Shown piece by piece: positions 56,964 to 64,000 of a DNA stretch of 64,000 bases. Every line of letters begins with the position of its first letter. Positions within the stretch are counted from its first letter, which is position 1. The DNA comes from Saccharomonospora sp. CUA-673 (lineage in GTDB: Bacteria > Actinomycetota > Actinomycetes > Mycobacteriales > Pseudonocardiaceae), in assembly GCF_001942305.1 (NCBI RefSeq), contig NZ_MKKE01000010.1, positions 35,825 to 99,824 on the forward strand. The letters are read 5' to 3'. The notes beneath the pieces were generated by a model. The model made no database searches. It was not told where the DNA came from and was given only the letters and a program-made list of their open reading frames with translations. The position numbers and the translations under genes are program-made.

Positions 56964-58460
56964 GTGCTGACAGGACTGCACCGGTTCGCCGCGCTGTTGC
57001 GCAGCGCGGGTCTGCGGATCTCGACGGTCGAGGTCGTCGATGCTGCGCGCTGCGTGGCGGACCCTGTGATGATCCGCGACCGCGAGCTGTTCCGCGAGGG
57101 GCTGCGGTGCGCCGTGGTCAAGGACCACCGCGACAACGCGACGTTCGACGAGCTCTTCGACGCCTTCTTCGCCTACGTCCGCTTCGGCGACGAATCCGGA
57201 GACGGTCGGAACGACCCCGGCACGGTCTCGTTGCTCGAGGACTTCACGATCGCCGAGGAGGCGGGACAGCGGCCCCCGCGGGCCGACATGGAAAGCCCCG
57301 ACGCCGATCTCGGCGACCTGTTCGACGAGGACGACCTCGTCGAGCGCTACAGCCCGCACCCCGAGCTCAACCCGATCGTGCTCGACAACGAGACCGACGA
57401 CGAACTGGTGTTCTCGCAGCAGGACGTGTCCAGCATGGACGGATCGAACGAGGTGCTGCTGGAGATCGACCGAAGCCACGGCGTCGCACCCGGCGAACTC
57501 GGCAAGGCCCAGGGAACACCGGTGGAGGCCACGCTCAGCCTGGCCGAACAGGACGCGCTGCTCAACTGGTTGGAGGGCGGCGGATCCGGAGAAGACGACG
57601 AGGGTGACGAGACCGATGCGGTGGCCCTGCGGTCCGGCATGGGTGAGCAGGCCCTCGCCCGGCTGCCGGAGGCGCTGCGCCGTCACCTCGAACACCTGAT
57701 GCGGCTGGAACAGTCGGTCGCGGAGGATTCCCGGTCCGACCGCGGATCCGATCGGGGCCACGACGAGTTGGAGGACGCGCTGCGCACGATCGTGGCCTCG
57801 TTGCGTGGCGCCGTGACGCACCGCAAACGGCCCGCGTGGCGTGGCCGGGTCGATCCGGCCCGCACGATGCGCCGGAACCTGCGTTACGACGGCGTGCCGT
57901 TCCGGCCGGTCACCGTCGACCAGCGGGACGACAAGCCGCGGCTCGTCGTGCTCGCCGACGTGAGCCTGTCCGTGCGCGCCACCGCCGGCTTCACACTGCA
58001 GATGCTGTACGGGCTGCACGACCTGTTCTCCTCGGTGCGCTCCTACGCGTTCGTCGCCGAGATCGCGGAGATCAGCGGCCTGTTTGCCGAGCAGCGGATC
58101 GATCAGGCCCTGGAGACGCTGTTCCGGGGCGATGTCATCGATGTCGACGCTAACTCCGACTACGGCTCGGTGTTCGGCGCGTTCCTCGACGAGCACGGCA
58201 CCGCGGTGAACCGCAGGACCACCGTGCTGGTGCTGGGTGACGGGCGGGGCAACGGGAACGATCCGAACCTCGGCGCGTTCGAGGAGATCGCGCGCAAGGC
58301 ACGGGACGTGCTGTGGCTGACGCCCGAACCGCGCCATTCGTGGGGCCTGGGCGCGTGCGATCTGCCGGACTATGCCGAGCACTGCAGCCGGGTGCGCGTC
58401 GTGCGTGACGTCTCCGGGTTGGAGAACGCCGCCCGCGACCTGCCGGTGGCGGTCCGATGA
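56964..58460 (+). CDS. CoxE-type VWA domain protein, partner of the MoxR ATPase
   Basis: The 498-residue protein starts at GTG 56964, 8 bases after the MoxR stop. An N-terminal helical part (LTGLHRFAALLRSAGLRIST) is followed by an acidic middle (about residues 110-260). The C-terminal VWA domain has LVVLADVSLSVRATAGFTL (a DxSxS-type metal site, here DVSLS) and SDYGSVFGAFLDEH. It would bring the ATPase to its client enzyme. It overlaps the next gene (ATGA). Confidence 0.82.
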   Translation: MLTGLHRFAALLRSAGLRISTVEVVDAARCVADPVMIRDRELFREGLRCAVVKDHRDNATFDELFDAFFAYVRFGDESGDGRNDPGTVSLLEDFTIAEEAGQRPPRADMESPDADLGDLFDEDDLVERYSPHPELNPIVLDNETDDELVFSQQDVSSMDGSNEVLLEIDRSHGVAPGELGKAQGTPVEATLSLAEQDALLNWLEGGGSGEDDEGDETDAVALRSGMGEQALARLPEALRRHLEHLMRLEQSVAEDSRSDRGSDRGHDELEDALRTIVASLRGAVTHRKRPAWRGRVDPARTMRRNLRYDGVPFRPVTVDQRDDKPRLVVLADVSLSVRATAGFTLQMLYGLHDLFSSVRSYAFVAEIAEISGLFAEQRIDQALETLFRGDVIDVDANSDYGSVFGAFLDEHGTAVNRRTTVLVLGDGRGNGNDPNLGAFEEIARKARDVLWLTPEPRHSWGLGACDLPDYAEHCSRVRVVRDVSGLENAARDLPVAVR

Positions 58461-59365
58461 CCGGTTCGTTGCAGGATCGTGCTCATCCGGCACCGCTCGA
58501 CCCGATGGCGCCGTGTCCGGCGGGCGAGTACCGCGACGAGCGGGTCCGGGTGGTGCACCGCGACGGGCGCCCGGAGAACCCGCTCGGGCCGGTCGTGGCG
58601 CGGACCCGGCACTTTGGAGTGCATGGCGGCGAGGCGCGGCTGGTAGTGAGTCACCGGCTCGGCCGCGGCGAGGTCGAGGACGGGCTCACGGAGCTGCTGG
58701 TTGAGGAGCTGTTCCGGTCGGGGCTCGTGGCCGGGCAGGAGCTGTTCGAGCGGGTATTCGTCGGGCTCGTCCGTTCGGCCGTGCCCGGTGGGCTCGCGGC
58801 ATGGCGGAACTTTTACCGCAACACGCTTGCGCGCTTGCACCGACCTACGCACGGCCCCGCCGGTGGGCTCGCGCCGGTGTACGAGTACGCGCGCGGGCTC
58901 GTGCCGCCGGGCCGGGTACTCGACCTCGGCTCGTGCTTCGGCTTCTTCCCGCTGCTGCTCGCGGCCGAGCCGGGGTATGCGGTGACCGCGTCCGATGTCG
59001 TGCCGGGCAGCATGCGGCTGCTGTCGCGGATCGCCGCCGCCGACGGAGTCCCGTTGTCGACGCTAGCCTGCGACGCGACCTCGGTGCCGTTACCGGACTG
59101 CTCGGCGGACACCGTGACCGTGCTGCACCTGCTGGAGCATCTCGACGCCGACGCCGGTGCGGACGTGCTGGCCGAAGCGATGCGGCTCGCGGCTCACCGG
59201 GTGGTCGTCGCCGTTCCGTTCGAGGACGAACCTGACACCTGTTTCGGTCATGTTCGCCGGTTCGACAGTGCCGAACTCACCCGGCTGGGAAACCGCACGG
59301 GTCTACCGTTCACGGTGACGGAACATCACGGCGGGTGGCTCATCGTCGAGACCGCGTCCATGTAG
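58457..59365 (+). CDS. mftM: Mycofactocin oligosaccharide methyltransferase MftM-like protein
   Basis: The 302-residue protein has an N-terminal specific domain (AGEYRDERVRVVHRDGRPEN and WRNFYRNTLARLHRPTHGPA) and a class I SAM methyltransferase core (RVLDLGSCFGFFPLLLA, about residues 152-168; TVTVLHLLEHLDADAGADV). This two-part layout matches MftM, which methylates the glucose chain of mycofactocin. Coupled to the MoxR/VWA pair downstream of methanol dehydrogenase, it links the locus to mycofactocin. The core mft genes are not in the window. Confidence 0.75.
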   Translation: MTGSLQDRAHPAPLDPMAPCPAGEYRDERVRVVHRDGRPENPLGPVVARTRHFGVHGGEARLVVSHRLGRGEVEDGLTELLVEELFRSGLVAGQELFERVFVGLVRSAVPGGLAAWRNFYRNTLARLHRPTHGPAGGLAPVYEYARGLVPPGRVLDLGSCFGFFPLLLAAEPGYAVTASDVVPGSMRLLSRIAAADGVPLSTLACDATSVPLPDCSADTVTVLHLLEHLDADAGADVLAEAMRLAAHRVVVAVPFEDEPDTCFGHVRRFDSAELTRLGNRTGLPFTVTEHHGGWLIVETASM

Positions 59366-59372
59366 CAACGGC

Positions 59373-60083
59373 TCAGATGACGCCCATCTTGCTGGCCTCG
59401 TAGACCGCCTCGGCGCGGGTCGACGCCCCGAGCTTGCGCATGATGTTGCGGACATGGAACTTGACCGTGGTCTCCGAAATGAACAGCGTCGTGCCGACGG
59501 TGCGATTGCTCAGCCCTGACGCGAGCAGTTCCAGCACGCGCTGTTCCCGTTCGGTGAGCGCCGGTGCGTTCGGAGTGGTGCGGATCGAGCGGGCCATCAC
59601 CGACGCCGACCGGGAGTCGAACGCGTTCCCGTCGCAGGCGACGGTGCGGATCGACGAGACAAGCTCGCTGGTGTCGACGTCCTTGAGTACGTAGCCCTTC
59701 GCACCGCGGTGGACGGCCTCGAGTACGTAGGCGTCGTCGAGGAACGTGGTCAGCACTAGCACCCCGACCTCCGGATATCCGGAGGTGATCTCCGAGCACA
59801 GGTCAAGGCCCTCGGTGTCGGAGCCGGTGCCGAGCTTGAGGTCCAGCAACACGATACGCGGGCGCAGCCGTTCGAGCGCCGTTCTCGCCTCGGCGGTGGT
59901 CGCCGCCTCGCCGACCACATGCATGTCCTCTTCGCGGTCCAGAATGGAGCGCAAACCCTGTCGGACGATGGCGTGGTCGTCGACGAGCACGATGCTCAGC
60001 CGGTCCTGCGGTGACACGCCGTCTCCCCGTGGCTCGCCAGGCGCGGGGCCAGAGCGGGTCAACGGTGACCGGGATGCGTTCAT
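59373..60083 (-). CDS. NarL/LuxR-type response regulator of the alcohol locus
   Basis: The 236-residue regulator has a receiver domain (IVLVDDHAIVRQGLRSILD; phospho-Asp in IVLLDLKLGTG) and a LuxR DNA-binding domain (LTEREQRVLELLASGLSNRT, then ISETTVKFHVRNIMRKLGA). ATG 60083 overlaps the kinase stop. It converges on the mftM gene. By position it should control the alcohol dehydrogenase genes in response to the kinase. It resembles what I recall as MadR in mycofactocin-associated loci. Confidence 0.82.
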   Translation of the reverse strand: MNASRSPLTRSGPAPGEPRGDGVSPQDRLSIVLVDDHAIVRQGLRSILDREEDMHVVGEAATTAEARTALERLRPRIVLLDLKLGTGSDTEGLDLCSEITSGYPEVGVLVLTTFLDDAYVLEAVHRGAKGYVLKDVDTSELVSSIRTVACDGNAFDSRSASVMARSIRTTPNAPALTEREQRVLELLASGLSNRTVGTTLFISETTVKFHVRNIMRKLGASTRAEAVYEASKMGVI

Positions 60084-61435
60084 GACGCCGCCTTTCCGTT
60101 CCTCCGCAACGGGAGGGGGATGTCGAGCACGAGCATGATCCCGCCGAGCTCGGATCGGCGGATCGACATGGTGCCGCCCAGCTCGTGGGTCCGGTCCTGC
60201 ATATTGGCCAGTCCGCGATGCACGCCGGCCAGGTCCGTCGCCGCGGTGAGTTGGAGTGTCCTCCGCAGCTGGGCGGGGTCGCCGTCGCCGTTATCGGCGA
60301 TCGAGAGCACGATCCGCTCCGGCAGGTACTGCAGGCGCACCAGAGCCTCGTCGGCCGTGGCGTGCATGACCGTGTTGAACAGGGCTTCGCCCGCGAGCCG
60401 CAACAGTGAATGCTCGACCTCGCCGGGAAGCGGCACCGGCTTGCCTCCGATACGGACCTGCACTGTCAGATCGCTGGGCAGATGCACCGACGACAGCCGT
60501 TCCAGCAGCACGGGCAGCGACCCGGGGGGCTCCTCGGTACCGTTGTGGAGTGCGTAGATGGCGGCGCGTAGGCGCTCAACGGCGTGGCCGGTAAGGTCCT
60601 TGGCTGCGCTGAGCTGGTCGACCAACTCAGCGTGCTCGCCGCCTGCGGCCAGCTCCGCCCGGCACAGCTCCACGGTCATCCCCGCCGACAACACGTCCTG
60701 GGTGACGCTGTCGTGCAGTTCGCGGGCGATGCGGTGCCGTTCGTCGTCGAGCGCCTGCCGCTGCATGGACTCGATGAGGCGTTGCTGCGTCTCGGCGAGC
60801 TCCTTCGCCTGCCGCTCGGCGGCCTCTGAGAGCCGCTCCGTCTTGCCGCGCAAGGCCGTCGCCGCATGCAATAGGAACGAGTTATGCAGCGCCACGGCCG
60901 CCTGGTTGGCCAGCACCCGCAGGATCGCGAGGTCGGTGTCGGCCACGTCGACGCCCGAGCCGGGCAACCCCGCGATACCGCCGATCGGCTCACCGTCGAG
61001 GGTCATCGACACCCGCACGATGTCGGCGCCGGGATCGTCCTCCTCCGCCTCCCATGGCCTCGCCCGCAGCACGTGCAGGTGGGGCAGGGCATCAGCGGGC
61101 AGCGATCGTTCGTCGTCGATCAGCGTGTCGCCCCAGAGCACGAGGAATCGGGGCTGCGCCGCCTGCAGCGCGCCGTCGGCGACCGCGACGAGCAGCCACT
61201 CGGCGTGCAGGTGCTCGGCCGCCGCGTGGGCAACAGCCTCAACGAGCTCCCGTGGTCCCTCGGCCGTGCGGACCAGCGCGCGGGAGATGCTGTCGAGGGC
61301 ACGCACGGCATTCTCCAGGCGTTCGGCCGAGCGCACGTACTCCGGGTAGAACGAGCGTTTGCCCGACCGCACTCCGGTGAGTGCGCCGAGATCGGCCTCG
61401 TCGCGGCTGAAGCCGGTACGGGCGGACGAGGTCAT
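60080..61435 (-). CDS. Cytosolic sensor histidine kinase with GAF domain
   Basis: The 451-residue kinase has no membrane segment. A GAF-like sensing domain (about residues 45-200) is followed by a coiled linker. The HisKA_3 box DDERHRIARELHDSVTQDVL (phospho-His in ELHDS) and a HATPase domain with SIADNGDGDPAQ and GLANMQDRTHELGG come next. It is the partner of the overlapping response regulator and probably senses an intracellular alcohol or aldehyde signal (MadS-like). Confidence 0.82.
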   Translation of the reverse strand: MTSSARTGFSRDEADLGALTGVRSGKRSFYPEYVRSAERLENAVRALDSISRALVRTAEGPRELVEAVAHAAAEHLHAEWLLVAVADGALQAAQPRFLVLWGDTLIDDERSLPADALPHLHVLRARPWEAEEDDPGADIVRVSMTLDGEPIGGIAGLPGSGVDVADTDLAILRVLANQAAVALHNSFLLHAATALRGKTERLSEAAERQAKELAETQQRLIESMQRQALDDERHRIARELHDSVTQDVLSAGMTVELCRAELAAGGEHAELVDQLSAAKDLTGHAVERLRAAIYALHNGTEEPPGSLPVLLERLSSVHLPSDLTVQVRIGGKPVPLPGEVEHSLLRLAGEALFNTVMHATADEALVRLQYLPERIVLSIADNGDGDPAQLRRTLQLTAATDLAGVHRGLANMQDRTHELGGTMSIRRSELGGIMLVLDIPLPLRRNGKAAS

Positions 61436-61510
61436 GGGCTCCTCACCACGCTCGCGGTGATCGTGGGGCTGATGCCAGTCGTCGGTGGCGCGTCGTGTGC
61501 GGTCATGGGT

Positions 61511-62676
61511 CTACAGAGCCTGGCGGAACAGGGCGTAGACGTCGGCGGCGTCGACCTCACGCGGATTCGTGGCCAGGCAGGCGTCATCGAGCGTCGTGCG
61601 GGCGAGAGTCGGCAGGTCGCCCTCTTTGACGCCCAGATCGGACAGGCCTTTCGGCACGCCCACGTCGTCGGCGAGGGTGCGGATGAACAAGGCGAGTTCG
61701 TCGGCCACCTCGTCGGCGGGCCTGCCCTCGACGCCGATGCCGACGGCCGCCGCGAGCGGCACGTACCGATCCGGGTCGTCGGCGGCGTTGAAGCGGATGG
61801 CGTGCGGCAACAACACGCCGTTGAGCACGCCGTGCGGAGCATCGAGGAGTCCGCCTACTTGGTGACTCATCGCGTGGGTGATGCCGAGGATCGCGTTGGT
61901 GAACGCCATACCGGCTTCGAGGGCGCCCTGCGCCATCCCGATCCGCGGTGTGGCCCGTCGCGGTTCGAGTGTCGTGTCGCGCAGGTTGCCGGTGATCAGG
62001 CGGGCGGCGTGCAGCGCGTGGTGATCGGTGAGCCGGTTGTGTGCGCGGGAGACGTAGGCCTCGATGGCGTGGGTCAGCGCGTCGAGCCCGGTCGCGGCGT
62101 TGAGCTCCTCCGGCATGGTCGTGAGGAGCCGCGGGTCGATGACGGAGATGTCGGGCACCAACGTCCGGCTGATGATCGTGATTTTGGTGTGCCGCTCGGT
62201 GTCGGTCACAACGGCGAACTGGGACACATCGGCACCGGTGCCCGACGTCGACGGCGCCATGACCAGCGGCGGGATCGGATGTATGACCTTGTCAACGCCT
62301 GCGTAGTCGAGGATTGTGCCCCCGTTGGAGGCCAGGATCGCCACGCCCTTGGCCGCGTCGATGCAGGAGCCGCCGCCAACCGCGAGGATGACGTCGGCAC
62401 CGCTGTCGAGGTAGCGCTCGTGTGCGGCGGCGATCTCGTGGTCCTTCGGATTGGGCGTCGGTTCGGACCACACCACGGGCTGTAGCCCGGCTGCGCGCAA
62501 GTGTTCGACAGCTCCGTAGCCCAGCCGGCTGTCACGATGCCGGCGTCGGTGACCAGAAACGGCCTGCGCGCGCCGACACGTAATGCGCAGTGGCCGAGTT
62601 CGGCCAGCGCATGTGGGCCGAACACGATCTCGGGCACATGGAACTTCGCCAGACCCAGGGAGGAGTCCGGCCGCAT
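61511..62676 (-). CDS. Iron-containing alcohol dehydrogenase, one frame break
   Basis: The product is about 388 residues from ATG 62676 (MRPDSSLGLAKFHVPEIVFG). One base appears missing near 62510 (GWATEL to VEHLRAAGLQPVVW). NAD-binding VILAVGGGSCIDAAKGVAIL and metal-site GLDALTHAIEAYVSRAHN and GITHAMSHQVGG are present. It is a class III alcohol dehydrogenase close to 1,3-propanediol and ethanol dehydrogenases. It is read in the same direction as the kinase-regulator pair, 75 bases upstream. Confidence 0.85.
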
Positions 62677-62826
62677 CGGTTTCGTGCAGGGGCCCTCCAG
62701 GCCACCGCCTGTGCCGTCCGGCGCGGTGGACAGGACAGCAGGCTGCCGCGGAAACCGTGCCCGGGGTTCGAGGTCGTCGCACAGTTCCGGCGCGGCTCGG
62801 GTCGGATGCAGCACGCGAACGCCTCC

Positions 62827-63620
62827 TCACCGCCAGCCACGTCGCTGGACGGCTTCCAGGGTAGTGCCGGTCAGACGGTCGGAGCACCCTCCGTTCGCGG
62901 TAGCGCCCCCTGCCCGATCGGACAGGTACCCGGAAATCCCGGAGAATCCGTGGGGCAGGCCGAGCTGGCGATGCTCACGCTTTGTCGCTGGCCACCGGTT
63001 CAGCGGGTCATGGCCCAGTCGTGGACGATACGCCATGTCACCATCGACGACCCGGCCGTCGACGCTGCGGCACCAATTGGTCATGCCGGATGGGTCTGCG
63101 GCGTCTTGTTGTGGGCCTCGTCGTGCCGCCGGGGGTAGCCGGCTCGACCTCGGGCCGGACCGCCACAGTGCGCAGGCCGTGCTGGCCATGGTCACCCGGG
63201 TGTCGACGACGTCGTGCACCTGATATTCGGCCACCGTGACGAAGCTGCCGCCGTGGCCCAGCGCGGTCCCCGGTCCGCAGGTAATGGAAAGGTTCGGGAA
63301 GTTGGGAACGGCGATGCCTAGATAGGCGTGGGCGTTCTCTGGGCCCAGGTCTCGGCCAGCGTCGCACCGGAACGGCCGGCGATTCGCACGGGGTCGAGGA
63401 AGTGGTGCGTGTGGAAACCAGTGACGAGGAGGACGACCTCGACGTCTGTTTGGGCGTTCTCAACAGAGAGTGCTTCCACGACGGGTTCCTCGGAACGCCT
63501 CCACGCGCGTGGAAAGTAGCGCCTGCCGGTCGTTCGCTGCGGGTGTTCTTCCGGAAACCCGATCGGCTTGCGTTCCAAGGCGTCCCGGTCGTGTCCGACA
63601 TACGCGCAGCCCGGTAGGGG
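62827..63620 (-). pseudogene. Remnant of a flavin-containing monooxygenase (Baeyer-Villiger type)
   Basis: Only the C-terminal part is present: EVVLLVTGFHTHHFLDPVRI (the ATGF-type motif with V for A), then a frame change near 63335, NAHAYLGIAVPNFPNLSITC, GPGTALGHGGSFVTVAEYQ, and DPSGMTNWCRSVDGRVV. The FAD- and NADPH-binding N-terminal domains are missing, as the next DNA is the CRISPR array. It is probably not functional. Confidence 0.6.
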
Positions 63621-63720
63621 CACCACGACACCGGTATCCACCTCAGAGCCGGTGTAGGCACCGGCCAACTTCTGAACCACGTGAGCAGGCAGAGTCGCGG
63701 ACTCACTCAGCCTGATCGAG

Positions 63721-63760
63721 ATCCTCGCGAAGGTGGATAAGCACTACCGACCGCGAGGAT
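63721..63760 (-). terminator. Inverted repeat at the CRISPR trailer end
   Basis: ATCCTCGCG (63721-63729) and CGCGAGGAT (63752-63760) form a perfect 9-bp stem with a 22-base loop, 4 bases beyond the last repeat. It may end the CRISPR transcript. Confidence 0.45.
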
Positions 63761-63764
63761 GGAT

Positions 63765-64000
63765 GGCTGATCCCGCGTGCACGTGGCGAACCACGATCGG
63801 CAACAGGCCACGCTGGTCACGATCGGCTGATCCCCGCGGGTGCGGGGTGGACCACATCTCCACCAGTTGCGGTACGACCTCTTCGGGTTGATCCCCGCGG
63901 GTGCGGGGCGGACTTGCCGTTGGGCCGCCTCACAGTCTGGAACAGCGGTTGATCCCCGCGGGTGCGGGGCGGACGTCACGGAGTTCACCGTCGCCCAGAA
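63765..64000 (-). CRISPR. Type I-E-like CRISPR array, trailer end
   Basis: Four repeats of 28-29 bases start at 63765 (degenerate), 63825, 63886 and 63947, with spacers of 32 bases and a partial spacer running off the window. The repeat core is GATCCCCGCGGGTGCGGGG on the plus strand. On the minus strand it ends in GGGGATCAACC, like the E. coli I-E repeat, so transcription runs right to left. The damaged repeat at the left end marks the trailer. The leader, more spacers and any cas genes lie beyond base 64000. Confidence 0.95.

Overview
The window is 64 kb of very GC-rich DNA with dense, overlapping genes, frequent GTG starts and families typical of actinomycetes: WXG100-like proteins, a BTAD/NB-ARC regulator, DUF222-HNH proteins, an NDMA-dependent methanol dehydrogenase and mycofactocin-type genes. 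It looks like a chromosome from the Pseudonocardiaceae or a close relative. The species cannot be named from sequence reading alone.

Layout. 1-2882: zinc uptake genes (an AztD-like protein cut by the window edge, aztC, aztD). 3001-4947: htpG. 5165-8880: a type VII secretion-like cluster. 9017-11194: a YraQ/DUF318-type permease and a YncE-like propeller. 11226-25900: the most interesting part, a divergent gene cluster. On the minus strand lie a 38-residue precursor peptide, a TOMM leader-binding E1-like protein, an alpha/beta hydrolase, a YcaO, a SagB-like dehydrogenase, two ABC exporter halves and then csoR. On the plus strand lie a propeller protein, a prolyl-oligopeptidase-like protein and a complete FecBCD-type metal-chelate importer. 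Both arms start at one short intergenic region holding a Zur-like box that fills the spacer of the precursor promoter. I infer a zinc-responsive ribosomal peptide metallophore: peptide made and modified, exported by the ABC pair, re-imported by the FecBCD-type system.

25970-29474: copper export (copA, a secreted His-rich protein, two CsoR boxes). 29594-32592: an RpiR regulator divergent from a MetE-like and a YmdB-like gene. 32617-36921: an AfsR-type regulator and an HNH protein. 37288-37445: 21-bp tandem repeats. 37457-44443: an MFS/FMN-reductase pair and a polysaccharide locus (DUF2334 deacetylase, WecB, small membrane protein, GT2). 44715-48676: a second siderophore-type importer. 48725-53284: assorted small genes. 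53361-53410: the 3' part of a tRNA-Val gene, probably an old integration site. 54385-62676: an alcohol oxidation locus (methanol dehydrogenase, MoxR ATPase, VWA protein, MftM-like methyltransferase, two-component system, second iron-type alcohol dehydrogenase). 63765-64000: the trailer end of a type I-E-like CRISPR array.

Seventeen CDS entries are broken by single-base frame changes, twenty in all, each in the direction expected for one missing base. The FMO pseudogene shows one more. I treat these as probable sequence errors and annotate the affected genes as whole reading units with the break position stated.
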